Source: CAYFVU01 sp964594775
GTDB taxonomy: Bacteria > Spirochaetota > Spirochaetia > DSM-16054 > Sediminispirochaetaceae
DNA: 24,253 nucleotides
Direction: 5' to 3'
Assembly: GCA_964594775.1 (NCBI GenBank)
Contig: CAZQNO010000042.1
Span: forward strand, 1-24,253
Shown here: positions 1 to 7,525 of the stretch, piece by piece
Position numbering within the stretch: the stretch's first letter is position 1
How the letters are laid out: every line of letters starts with the position of its first letter
Notes under the pieces: generated by a model
Database searches by the model: none
Told to the model about the DNA's origin: nothing
What the model saw: only the letters and a program-made list of their open reading frames with translations
Made by a program: the position numbers and the translations under genes

Positions 1-61
1 TCGCTCTCAGCGAGTATCTATTGCCTATCCCGCATGATTTGAACCACTATGAATGTTTTAA

Positions 62-107
62 GACCCCGCATCCCACTGAAGCAGTGAAGCGGAAAATGCT
101 GGGGGTC
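62..107 (+). other. Nested hairpin, possible end of an upstream transcript
   Basis: An outer stem pairs 62-71 with 96-107. It has ten base pairs (GACCCCGCAT with ATGC and GGGGTC) and a two-base bulge at 100-101. An inner stem pairs CACTG (74-78) with CAGTG (82-86) over the loop AAG. CCGC (66-69) can pair instead with GCGG (89-92), so two folds compete. It lies upstream of the proposed asd promoter, so it probably belongs to whatever precedes the window. No T-run follows directly on either strand, so it is not a clear terminator. No RNA family was recognised. The rest of 1-161 holds no gene that I can support. Confidence 0.35.
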
Positions 108-161
108 ATACGAAAGCCCTATACTTTTTTCTCCTTTTACGCTATTTTTCTGTCTAAACTA

Positions 162-190
162 TTGACACACAAGAGGAAAAGCTTTAACTT
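162..190 (+). promoter_or_regulatory. Putative sigma-70 promoter of asd
   Basis: A perfect -35 box TTGACA (162-167) is followed after 17 bases by TAACTT (185-190). That -10 is poor against TATAAT but fits the TAnnnT pattern of the other promoters proposed here. Transcription would start near 197, just before the palindrome at 200-220. A TATAAT also occurs at 199-204, inside the palindrome, but it is too far from this -35 box to pair with it. Confidence 0.5.
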
Positions 191-199
191 TAAGAACAT

Positions 200-228
200 A
201 TAATAACATTTTGTTATTATAATAACAT
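200..228 (+). promoter_or_regulatory. Palindromic operator-like element before asd
   Basis: ATAATAACA (200-208) and TGTTATTAT (212-220) are perfect inverted repeats of 9 bases around TTT. A third, direct copy of TAATAACAT follows at 220-228, repeating 201-209. The element lies between the proposed transcription start and the ribosome binding site of asd, where a bound dimeric repressor would block transcription. The regulator is not identified. Confidence 0.5.
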
Positions 229-247
229 ACTAGCCCGGAGGTACGGC

Positions 248-1378
248 ATGAAAGAAAAATTACACGTCGCAGTATTAGGAGCAACGGGAACTGTGGGACA
301 GAAATTTATCACCCTATTAGACGGCCATCCCTACTTTGAAGTTGCCGAACTCGTTGCCTCGGAACGTTCACAGGGCAAGGCCTACCGGGAAGCCTGCGCG
401 TGGAAACAAGATACTCCGATACCTCCGCGGATCGCCGATATGCAGATACGCGGCATCGAAGACTTCTTGGAAAGTCCACTCCTTTTTTCCGGCCTCGATT
501 CATCCGTGGCAAAAGATGCGGAGCGCATCTATGCCGAACGGGGCCATGTGATAATCAGCAACGCCTCGAGCTACCGGATGGACCCGCAGGTCCCGCTGGT
601 GATCCCGGAAATCAATCCCGACCACCTGAGTCTTATCGCGAATCAGCCGTGGAAGGGTGCCGTCGTGACCAATTCAAACTGCTCTACCATGTTTTTGGCA
701 ATGGCCCTCGCACCCTTAGAAGAGACCTTCGGGGTAAAGGCGGTACAGGTATCCACCCTGCAAGCCATATCCGGCGCCGGATATCCCGGGGTACCCTCCT
801 ACGATATCGTCGGAAACGTGATTCCCTATATCGGCGGAGAAGAGGAGAAAATGGAAACGGAAGCTCAGAAGATCCTCGGCACCATGGTCGACGGCAGGAT
901 CGATGAGGCCCGTTTCGCCGTAAGCGCTCAGTGTACCCGCGTGCCGGTGATCGACGGCCACACCGAAACCGTCTCCTTCTCCCTCCAAAACAAGGCCTCC
1001 ATCGAAGAACTAAAAAGCGTACTGAGCGGCTTTCGCGGCATTCCCCAGGAACTCGCACTGCCCTCGGCACCGGAACATCCCATTCTTCTGATGGACGAAC
1101 CCAACCGTCCCCAGCCGGCAAGAGACGCGCTGCGGGAAAACGGCATGGCAACCATAATCGGCCGCCTGCGCCCCTGCAACGTTCTCGATTACCGGATGGT
1201 GGTATTGGGACACAATACGATCCGCGGCGCCGCCGGTGCGGCGGTCCTGAACGCCGAAACGATGCACCATCTGGGCCTCTTCGGAGAGAATGCCGTCGAA
1301 GAAATCGATACCGCCCTTATGAAGAAGCAGGCGGCAAGGCTCAACTGCGGCACGATCCGCGACATGGTGTATTCGTGA
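248..1378 (+). CDS. asd: Aspartate-semialdehyde dehydrogenase, archaeal/fungal type
   Basis: The enzyme makes L-aspartate-4-semialdehyde from aspartyl phosphate with NADPH. This is the branch point to lysine/diaminopimelate, threonine and methionine; it acts in the cytosol. The N-terminus has the Rossmann motif GATGTVGQ (11-18). The catalytic cysteine is C145 in TNSNCST, and H238 in DGHTE is the likely acid/base residue. The length of 376 aa and the wording around the cysteine fit the archaeal/fungal subfamily rather than the E. coli type. The start is fixed by GGAGG six bases before the ATG. The gene stands alone, behind a palindromic element, and converges on gdhA. The family assignment is firm; the subfamily is a judgement from motifs. 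Confidence 0.95.
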   Translation: MKEKLHVAVLGATGTVGQKFITLLDGHPYFEVAELVASERSQGKAYREACAWKQDTPIPPRIADMQIRGIEDFLESPLLFSGLDSSVAKDAERIYAERGHVIISNASSYRMDPQVPLVIPEINPDHLSLIANQPWKGAVVTNSNCSTMFLAMALAPLEETFGVKAVQVSTLQAISGAGYPGVPSYDIVGNVIPYIGGEEEKMETEAQKILGTMVDGRIDEARFAVSAQCTRVPVIDGHTETVSFSLQNKASIEELKSVLSGFRGIPQELALPSAPEHPILLMDEPNRPQPARDALRENGMATIIGRLRPCNVLDYRMVVLGHNTIRGAAGAAVLNAETMHHLGLFGENAVEEIDTALMKKQAARLNCGTIRDMVYS

Positions 1379-1402
1379 ATTACTAATCTTCAAGAAATAA
1401 AA

Positions 1403-1439
1403 AGAGCCCCGGGGAAAGTGTTCTCTTCTCCGGGGCTTT
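1403..1439. terminator. Bidirectional terminator between asd and gdhA
   Basis: AGCCCCGGGGA (1405-1415) pairs with TCTCCGGGGCT (1427-1437) over eleven bases, including one G-T pair, with an 11-base loop. On the minus strand the stem is followed by CTTTTTATTT, a good T-run, so it terminates gdhA well. On the plus strand only TTTCC follows, so termination of asd is weaker. Two more small hairpins lie between this element and the gdhA stop, one of CGGCG/CGCCG and one of TGAGC/GCTCA. Confidence 0.8.
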
Positions 1440-1496
1440 CCTCTGTGTATACGATATCGGCGGTCCGCCGCCGGTGAGCCGCGCTCAGACTACAAA

Positions 1497-2834
1497 CTAA
1501 TAGCCCATGTCGAGCATCGCATCGGCGACTTTTTTGAAACCGGCGATGTTGGCGCCGCGGGCGTAATTGATGTAGTCCTTTTCCTCGCGGCCCTCGCGCA
1601 CACAGGCCTCATGGATATTTCCCATAATCTGCTGCAGTTTCTCATCTACCTCTTCGGCCGTCCAGGAAAGCTTCATCGAGTTCTGGGACATCTCGAGGCC
1701 GGAAACGGCGACTCCGCCGGCATTGGCCGCCTTTCCCGGAGCGAAGGGAATTTTTGCCTCGTGGAACTTCTCAACCGCGTCGGCGGTGCAGCCCATGTTC
1801 GAGGTCTCAAGCACAAATTTTACTCCGCCCTCAATGAGCTTCTGCGCGTCCTCTCCGTTCAATTCGTTCTGGATGGCACAGGGCACGGCGATGTCGACCT
1901 TTACGCTCCAAGGACGCTCGTTCGCAATGAACGTGGCGCCGAACTTCTCCGCGTAGGGGGCAACGACATCGTTGTTGCTCGCCCGCAAATCGAGGAGATA
2001 GTCCCACTTTTCCTGGGTGTTTACCCCGTCCTCGTCTATGATATAGCCGTCGGGACCGGAAATCGTCACAACCTTACCGCCGAGCTCGGCGGCCTTGATA
2101 CAAACCCCCCAGGCCACGTTGCCGAAGCCGGAAACGGAGAGACGCTTACCCTCCATCGATTCGCCGTGCGCTTTTAGCATGTGTTTGAGGAAGTACATCG
2201 AACCGTAGCCGGTTGCTTCCGGCCTGATCAGCGAACCGCCCCATCCTCGGCCTTTTCCGGTGAGAACTCCGGTATTCTCCACCTGCAGGCGCTTATACTG
2301 CCCGTAGAGAAAGCCGATCTCCCGTCCTCCCACGCCTATGTCGCCGGCGGGTACGTCGGTGGCGGGTCCAATATGCCGATGAAGCTCCGTCATAAAGGAC
2401 CGGCAAAAACGGAGGATCTCGTTATCCGACTTCCCCTTGGGATTGAAATCCGATCCGCCCTTTCCGCCCCCCATGGGCAGGGTGGTGAGACTATTCTTGA
2501 AGGTCTGCTCGAAACCGAGGAACTTGAGCCCCCCGAGGGTTACACTGGGGTGAAACCGGAGCCCGCCCTTGTAAGGACCGAGGGCATTGTTGAACTGCAC
2601 CCGATAGCCGCGGTTGACCTTGACCTGACCATTGTCATCTTCCCACTCCACCTTGAACTGAATGACCCTGTCCGGCTCGGTGATTCTCTCGAGGATCTTC
2701 GCGTTGAGATAGGCCGGGTTCTCATTAATTACCGCTATAATTGATTCAGTGACCTCCCGAACGGCCTGAATAAACTCGGGCTCGGAAGGATTCTTTTTTT
2801 CGAGTTCCGCCATAAATTCATCTAAATTGTACAT
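1497..2834 (-). CDS. gdhA: NADP-type glutamate dehydrogenase
   Basis: This enzyme interconverts glutamate with 2-oxoglutarate and ammonium; in bacteria this 445-aa hexameric class usually serves ammonium assimilation with NADPH. Substrate-site lysines are visible as K89 in YKGGLRFH and K125 in PMGGGKGG. The dinucleotide-binding fold starts at SGFGNVAWG (235-243). Length and motifs match the GdhA family throughout, with no break. The start is set by GGAGG six bases before the ATG. The gene is monocistronic, with its own promoter at 2855-2883 and the terminator at 1403-1439. NADP preference is inferred from the subfamily, not proven by the sequence. Confidence 0.95.
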   Translation of the reverse strand: MYNLDEFMAELEKKNPSEPEFIQAVREVTESIIAVINENPAYLNAKILERITEPDRVIQFKVEWEDDNGQVKVNRGYRVQFNNALGPYKGGLRFHPSVTLGGLKFLGFEQTFKNSLTTLPMGGGKGGSDFNPKGKSDNEILRFCRSFMTELHRHIGPATDVPAGDIGVGGREIGFLYGQYKRLQVENTGVLTGKGRGWGGSLIRPEATGYGSMYFLKHMLKAHGESMEGKRLSVSGFGNVAWGVCIKAAELGGKVVTISGPDGYIIDEDGVNTQEKWDYLLDLRASNNDVVAPYAEKFGATFIANERPWSVKVDIAVPCAIQNELNGEDAQKLIEGGVKFVLETSNMGCTADAVEKFHEAKIPFAPGKAANAGGVAVSGLEMSQNSMKLSWTAEEVDEKLQQIMGNIHEACVREGREEKDYINYARGANIAGFKKVADAMLDMGY

Positions 2835-2854
2835 AGTATTCCTCCGTTGCCGCT

Positions 2855-2883
2855 ACTCTATCTCTCTTTGAGCAAACGGTCAA
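2855..2883 (-). promoter_or_regulatory. Sigma-70 promoter of gdhA
   Basis: Read on the minus strand, TTGACC (2883-2878) is separated by exactly 17 bases from TAGAGT (2860-2855). The expected transcription start lies about 20 bases before the ATG, leaving room for the GGAGG site at 2841-2845. An AT-rich tract at about 2884-2990 lies upstream of the -35 box and could act as an UP element. Confidence 0.75.
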
Positions 2884-2971
2884 GCTTTTTACAAAAAATC
2901 TGCTAAATATTTTGTTTTGCCGTAATTAATTTTTAATTTTAAACTCTATTTCTCAATTTTTCTATCAATTT

Positions 2972-3046
2972 TTAGCTCATGCTCAATTCCACATACTGAG
3001 GGCGGGACCCCCCGCAGAGACGGTCCCGATTGCCTATCATCCGCAC
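2972..3046 (-). CDS. Possible 24-codon small ORF reading out of the 55-base repeat
   Basis: On the minus strand the left repeat copy carries AGGAGG (3059-3054), then seven bases, then a GTG codon. An open frame of 24 codons runs from there to TAA at 2972-2974. The predicted peptide begins VRMIGNRDRLCGG and has no recognised family. The good Shine-Dalgarno spacing is the only support. The start lies in the repeat next to the assembly gap, so this may be a fragment of a larger reading frame or chance. Confidence 0.15.
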   Translation of the reverse strand: MRMIGNRDRLCGGSRPQYVELSMS

Positions 3047-3063
3047 GGTAGAACCTCCTGCAG
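3009..3063. repeat. 55-base exact repeat, left copy
   Basis: This stretch from CCCCCGCAGAGACGG to CCTCCTGCAG is identical over 55 bases to 3164-3218 and ends exactly at the N run. Just upstream, CGGGACC (3003-3009) pairs with GGTCCCG (3022-3028), giving a 7-base stem with a 12-base loop that includes part of the repeat. The function is unknown; see the finding on the gap. Confidence 0.9.
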
Positions 3064-3163
3064 NNNNNNNNNNNNNNNNNNNNNNNNNNNNNNNNNNNNN
3101 NNNNNNNNNNNNNNNNNNNNNNNNNNNNNNNNNNNNNNNNNNNNNNNNNNNNNNNNNNNNNNN
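3064..3163. other. Assembly gap of 100 N
   Basis: Exactly 100 undetermined bases, the usual placeholder for a gap of unknown size. The gap lies between the gdhA promoter region and the start of the receiver/ATP-grasp gene. Identical 55-base ends on both sides suggest an unresolved contig overlap or a collapsed repeat, so the real missing sequence may be anything from nothing to a long array. Confidence 0.98.
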
Positions 3164-3218
3164 CCCCCGCAGAGACGGTCCCGATTGCCTATCATCCGCA
3201 CGGTAGAACCTCCTGCAG
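3164..3218. repeat. 55-base exact repeat, right copy
   Basis: Identical to 3009-3063 and starts at the first base after the N run. The motif GAACCTCCTGC at its end (3206-3216) occurs again 20 bases later at 3226-3236, outside the repeat. Between here and the next gene at 3273 nothing else was seen except the proposed -10 element. Confidence 0.9.
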
Positions 3219-3257
3219 AATTGCTGAACCTCCTGCTTTCGCTGTACCCACGCTTTG

Positions 3258-3266
3258 TGGTATACT
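3258..3266 (+). promoter_or_regulatory. Extended -10 promoter element, probably leaderless
   Basis: TGG followed by TATACT (3261-3266) forms an extended -10 element. The ATG of the next gene begins seven bases after the last base of the -10 box, which is where transcription would normally start. No -35 box of note lies 16-18 bases upstream. No Shine-Dalgarno sequence precedes the ATG. Confidence 0.5.
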
Positions 3267-3272
3267 TAGAGA

Positions 3273-6200
3273 ATGGACGAGTATCACTATAACACGACGG
3301 AAAGCTATTTCTTCAAAGAAACCCCCTTCAAGCAGCTCATGGCAAACCGGGTGGGCGACATCCTCCTCGTCTGCAGCGACTACGACAAGTTCATGCTCGA
3401 GGAAGACGGCAGAATAGACGAGATGCTCTTCCAAGAGTACGTCACCCTCAATCTCCGCTACCCGCCCAAATTCACTCAGGTCTCCACAGCCCGCGAAGCC
3501 TTCGCCCAGCTGGAAAAGCGCTCCTTCGACCTCATCATCACCATGCTCAATATCGGCGACCTCAACGCCATCGAACTCGCCCAGAGGATCAAGCTCAACT
3601 ACCCCTCGAAACCGATAATCGTCCTGACACCCATCTCCACCCGGGAGACGATGATCAAGCTGCATAACACGGATCTGAGCTCGATTGATTATGTCTTTGC
3701 CTGGCAGGGCAATCCCAACACCCTTCTCGCCATGGTCAAGCTCATCGAGGACAGGATGAACGTGGCCTATGACGTAAATACGATAGGGGTACAGACGATC
3801 ATCCTCGTGGAAAATTCGGTCCGCTACTACTCGAGCTATCTGCCGATGATCTACCGCACCCTCTTCCAACAGGCCCGCTGTCTGATGACCGAGGGTTTGA
3901 ACGAATGGCAGCAGACGATGCGAATGCGGGGGCGCCCGAAAATCCTCCTCGCCAGAACCTACGAGGAGGCCGTCCGCTTTTTCGAAACCTATAAGAATAA
4001 CCTCCTCGGCGTGATTTCCGACGTTGCCTATGAAAAGGGAGGCAAACTGGATAAACAGGCGGGAGTGAAGCTCTGCCGGCACATCCGGAGTGAGAACGGC
4101 GAACTGCCGATCCTCCTCCAATCGAGCAAGGAAGAGCACCGTTCGGATGCCGAAGAACACAAGGCACACTTTATTCATAAAAACTCCAAGGGTCTGCTGA
4201 AGGAGCTGCGGGAGTACATACGGAGTAATTTCGGCTTTGGTGATTTCGTCTTTCTAGATCCCAAGACCCTCTCTCCCATCATGAGGGCCAACAATCTGTG
4301 GGACCTCCAGCATCGTCTGCCCGAGGTCCCGGACGATTCCTATAAATTTCACGTAACGAAGAACGATTTTTCTAAATGGCTTAAAGCCCGCGCCCTCTTT
4401 ACTTTAGCAGACTACCTGCGGCCGAAACAGCTCTCCGATTTCAAGAATATCTCGGCGAGCAAGGAGTTCATCATCAACGCGATAAAGGAGTTCCGCATCC
4501 AGGAAGGGCGGGGAACCATTGCGGAATTCCAGCGCGACCGTTTCGACGAGTTCTCCTTCTTCAACCGCATAGGCACCGGCTCCCTCGGCGGCAAGGGCCG
4601 CGGTCTCGCCTTCATCGACCTAAAGCTCAAACAGCGTCGTCTTACCTACAAATTCCCCGGCGTCATCATATCGATTCCGCGGACCATCGTTCTTACCACC
4701 CAGATTTTCGACGACTTTATGGAGGCCAACAATCTCTGGGAAATCGCGCTCTCCGAAGCGGCGGAAGATGCGCTGCGAAATGCCTTCCTCTCCGCCCAGC
4801 TGTCCGAGAAGATAGACGAAGATCTCTCGGCCATACTCCAGGTGGTGACAAATCCCATCGCCGTTCGCTCCTCCAGTCTATTGGAAGATTCCCACTATCA
4901 ACCCTTCGCCGGCATATATGAAACCTTCATGCTGCCGAATAATCATGAAGAGTTTCAACACCGCTTTCAGGACCTCTCCAACGCCATAAAGCTCGTATAC
5001 GCTTCAACCTATTTCCCGCGAAGTAAAGACTACATGGCGGCGACAAACAACATGGCGGAAGAAGAGAAGATGGGAGTCATTATTCAAGAACTCACCGGTA
5101 CCGACTACGGCGACACCTGCTATCCCAACATCTCAGGAGTGGCCAGGTCCCTCAACTTCTATCCCATCGAAAGCGAAAAGCCCGAGGATGGAATCGCAAA
5201 TATCGCCTTCGGTCTCGGCAGAACGGTGGTGGACGGCGAACTGAGCCTGCGTTTCTCTCCCGCATTCCCAAAGAAAATCGTTCAGCTCGCCGATATCGAT
5301 TCCACCCTAAAAGGCACCCAGAAACAGTTCTACGCCATCGATATGCGTCCCGACTCGTTCCACCCCCGCGCTCCCGAGGGGCGCTGTGTACAGCGCTACG
5401 AACTAAAGACGGCGGAAGACCACGGTTCCCTGAAGTTCGTCGCTTCTACCTACGACTTCGAAAACCATGTGCTTCGCGACGGGGTGAGCTACAAGGGAAA
5501 GCGGGTCCTCACCTTTGCAAGCATTCTCAAGTACAACATGTTTCCCCTGGCCGAGATTATTCAAACCCTTCTCAAGATGGGTCAGGAAACGATGAATACC
5601 CCGATAGAGATGGAGTTTGCGGTGAACCTCGACACTCCGAGAAATCGACCCGGTGTCTTCAGCTTCTTACAAATTCGTCCCATAGTCGAGGGCGCGGAGC
5701 AGGAGGACATCGAAATCGAAGAGGAGTTGCCGGAAAACACCATCATCTTCTCAAATAAAGCGATGGGAAACGGCCTCTATGAGGATCTCTACGATCTCAT
5801 TTATGTAAAACCGGAGAGTTTCGACCCGGCCCATACGACGAGAATGGCCGAGCTCTTAGGCGAGCTCAACGAAAAACTTCAAGAAGAGGGCCGCGGCTAC
5901 GTGCTCATCGTTCCGGGCCGCCTCGGTTCGAGCGACAGCTGGCTCGGTATTCCCATCACCTGGGCCCAGATAACCGGGGCCCGCGTCATCGTGGAGATGG
6001 GGCTGAAGCACTTCCGTGTCGACCCCAGTCAAGGCACCCACTTCTTTCAAAACCTCACGAGCCTGCAGAACGCCTATCTCACCATCAATCCCTTCATCAA
6101 CGACGGAGAGTTCAACGAAAAATTCTTGAAGGGGCGAGAGGCGGAGTTCGAAAACGAGTACTTTCGGCAGGTGAGATTCGATCGGGCCCTTACCGTTAAG

Positions 6201-6353
6201 ATCGACGGGAAAACGAGCCGGGGAATAATCTATCCCGACGGAACCGGCAAGCGCTCACCGAAGATGAAGATTACGGCGGACGTCATAGAGGAGATCAGGC
6301 CCGATGACGGTGAAGATTCCCTGCCGCCGCAAATTCCCCAACTCCCGCTTTGA
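3273..6353 (+). CDS. Double-receiver / PEP-synthase-type ATP-grasp fusion protein
   Basis: A 1026-aa cytosolic protein of unknown substrate. Residues 28-165 look like a receiver domain but have methionine (M91) where the phosphorylated aspartate should be. Residues 175-320 form a second receiver-like domain with D250 (ISDVAYE) in place and a lysine in HKNSK. From about 430 an ATP-binding domain of the PEP synthase/pyruvate phosphate dikinase N-terminal type follows: GSLGGKGRG (436-444), PIAVRSSSLLED (528-539), FAGIYETFM, EMEFAVN and FLQIRPIV. I see no GG-T-S/C-H motif of the swivelling phosphohistidine domain and no PEP-binding barrel. Instead the C-terminus carries GRLGSSDSWLGIPITW and QGTHFFQNLTS, which I recall from similar uncharacterised Bacteroidetes proteins. 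It is therefore unlikely to be a true PEP synthase. The 3' end overlaps the convergent aminotransferase gene by 59 bases. Confidence 0.8.
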   Translation: MDEYHYNTTESYFFKETPFKQLMANRVGDILLVCSDYDKFMLEEDGRIDEMLFQEYVTLNLRYPPKFTQVSTAREAFAQLEKRSFDLIITMLNIGDLNAIELAQRIKLNYPSKPIIVLTPISTRETMIKLHNTDLSSIDYVFAWQGNPNTLLAMVKLIEDRMNVAYDVNTIGVQTIILVENSVRYYSSYLPMIYRTLFQQARCLMTEGLNEWQQTMRMRGRPKILLARTYEEAVRFFETYKNNLLGVISDVAYEKGGKLDKQAGVKLCRHIRSENGELPILLQSSKEEHRSDAEEHKAHFIHKNSKGLLKELREYIRSNFGFGDFVFLDPKTLSPIMRANNLWDLQHRLPEVPDDSYKFHVTKNDFSKWLKARALFTLADYLRPKQLSDFKNISASKEFIINAIKEFRIQEGRGTIAEFQRDRFDEFSFFNRIGTGSLGGKGRGLAFIDLKLKQRRLTYKFPGVIISIPRTIVLTTQIFDDFMEANNLWEIALSEAAEDALRNAFLSAQLSEKIDEDLSAILQVVTNPIAVRSSSLLEDSHYQPFAGIYETFMLPNNHEEFQHRFQDLSNAIKLVYASTYFPRSKDYMAATNNMAEEEKMGVIIQELTGTDYGDTCYPNISGVARSLNFYPIESEKPEDGIANIAFGLGRTVVDGELSLRFSPAFPKKIVQLADIDSTLKGTQKQFYAIDMRPDSFHPRAPEGRCVQRYELKTAEDHGSLKFVASTYDFENHVLRDGVSYKGKRVLTFASILKYNMFPLAEIIQTLLKMGQETMNTPIEMEFAVNLDTPRNRPGVFSFLQIRPIVEGAEQEDIEIEEELPENTIIFSNKAMGNGLYEDLYDLIYVKPESFDPAHTTRMAELLGELNEKLQEEGRGYVLIVPGRLGSSDSWLGIPITWAQITGARVIVEMGLKHFRVDPSQGTHFFQNLTSLQNAYLTINPFINDGEFNEKFLKGREAEFENEYFRQVRFDRALTVKIDGKTSRGIIYPDGTGKRSPKMKITADVIEEIRPDDGEDSLPPQIPQLPL

Positions 6354-7515
6354 GTATTTCCAGGGCCTTTACCATCTTTTCCGTATTAAGTACATAGGCA
6401 ACCCGAATCTGCCCGCGGCCGATTTCGGGAGTCGCGTAGAACCCTTGTCCGGGAGCAACCATGACGGTAGAGCCGTCCATGCGAAAATCTTTCAATAGCC
6501 AGAGGGCAAACTCTTCGGTATCCGCAATAGGCAGTTCGATCATCTGGTAAAAGGCTCCTTCCGTCTTCGGTGAGAAGGCCCCCTCTATAGAGCTGATCCC
6601 TCGATAGGCCACCTCTCGCCGGTGCCGGTATTCCTCCACCATCTTCTCGATATAACCGGGCAGGGACTCAAAGGCCTTCACGGCAGCAAGCTGGTCAACC
6701 GTCGGCGGACAGAGCCGCGCCTGAGCGAAACGCATGATCAGCCCGCGCACCCGTTCGTTCCGGGTAGCGATGCTGCCGATTCGAGCGCCGCAGGCGCTGA
6801 AGCGCTTGGAGAGGGAGTCGACGGTTATGACGTGCTCTTCCATGCCCGGAAAGGTGAGCAGGGGCACCGACACGGCTCCGTCGTAGCAGATCTCTCTGTA
6901 AACTTCATCCGAAATAAGATAGAGTCCTTTCCGTTTTGCCAGCTCGCAGAGCTCACCCAAACGGTCCCTGCTGAAAACGGCGCCGCTGGGATTACCCGGA
7001 TTGCTGAAGAGGATCGCTCTGGTCTTTTCGCTGATCTTTTCCTCGAAGGCCTCTATGCGGGGCAGATGAAAACCGGAGGCAAGGGTGGTGGTAACCGGTA
7101 CGATGTTCACTCCCACCATGGCGGCAAAACCGTTATAGTTTGCATAATAGGGCTCGGGAACAATTATCTCGTCCCCCGGAGAGGTAAGGGCCATCAAAGA
7201 AAAAATAATGGCTTCGCTGCCGCCGTTGGTCACCAGTATATCATCGGTATCTACATCGATGTCCCAGTCCCGGTAATAGGCCGCCAAAGCCTTACGCAGC
7301 TCGGGAAGTCCCGCACTGGGACCGTATTCTATTACCGCGGGGGCTTCCCTGTAGGCAATGCGCATTGGCAGAGGGGTCTCGATATCGGGTTGTCCGATAT
7401 TGAGATGGTAGATAAGAACACCCTCCTGTTTGGCCTGCTCGGCGTAGGGGGCGAGCTTCCGTATGGGACTTTCGTGGACGAGCGTTTCACGCTCCGACAA
7501 GGGTAGGCGATACAT
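6295..7515 (-). CDS. Class I/II aminotransferase (aspartate aminotransferase-like)
   Basis: A pyridoxal-phosphate enzyme of 406 aa that moves an amino group between an amino acid and a 2-oxo acid; the likely substrate pair is aspartate or another amino acid with 2-oxoglutarate. The PLP lysine is K237 in DSLSKRFSACGARIG. Other fold type I marks are NPGNPSG (172-178), SDEVYRE (202-208, with D203 and Y206) and GGSEAI (98-103). A conserved arginine for the substrate carboxylate lies in QIRVAYVLN. GGAG six bases before the ATG sets the start and overlaps the stop region of the histidine kinase upstream (spacing 10), so the gene is probably the last of that operon. The 3' end overlaps the convergent 3273-6353 gene. 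Substrate specificity cannot be read from the sequence. Confidence 0.88.
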   Translation of the reverse strand: MYRLPLSERETLVHESPIRKLAPYAEQAKQEGVLIYHLNIGQPDIETPLPMRIAYREAPAVIEYGPSAGLPELRKALAAYYRDWDIDVDTDDILVTNGGSEAIIFSLMALTSPGDEIIVPEPYYANYNGFAAMVGVNIVPVTTTLASGFHLPRIEAFEEKISEKTRAILFSNPGNPSGAVFSRDRLGELCELAKRKGLYLISDEVYREICYDGAVSVPLLTFPGMEEHVITVDSLSKRFSACGARIGSIATRNERVRGLIMRFAQARLCPPTVDQLAAVKAFESLPGYIEKMVEEYRHRREVAYRGISSIEGAFSPKTEGAFYQMIELPIADTEEFALWLLKDFRMDGSTVMVAPGQGFYATPEIGRGQIRVAYVLNTEKMVKALEILKAGVGEFAAAGNLHRHRA

Positions 7516-7525
7516 GCATGGCTCC

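Noticed and set aside
20..60. tRNA T-loop look-alike (GGTTCAAATC on the minus strand)
   Set aside because: The bases on either side of the loop do not form a T-stem, and no acceptor or anticodon arms are visible.
21..203. 60-codon open frame before asd
   Set aside because: There is no ribosome binding site and no recognisable protein, and it runs through the proposed promoter and hairpin.
1..247. Lysine riboswitch before asd
   Set aside because: None of the conserved core motifs of the lysine riboswitch were found, and the proposed promoter leaves a leader of only about 50 bases.
3192..4178. Open frame of 328 codons on the minus strand
   Set aside because: It is fully antisense to the receiver/ATP-grasp gene, matches no family and has a low-complexity acidic make-up typical of an antisense shadow.
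3273..6353. Calling this gene ppsA (PEP synthase)
   Set aside because: Only the ATP-binding part matches; the phosphohistidine and PEP-binding domains required for the reaction are not recognisable.
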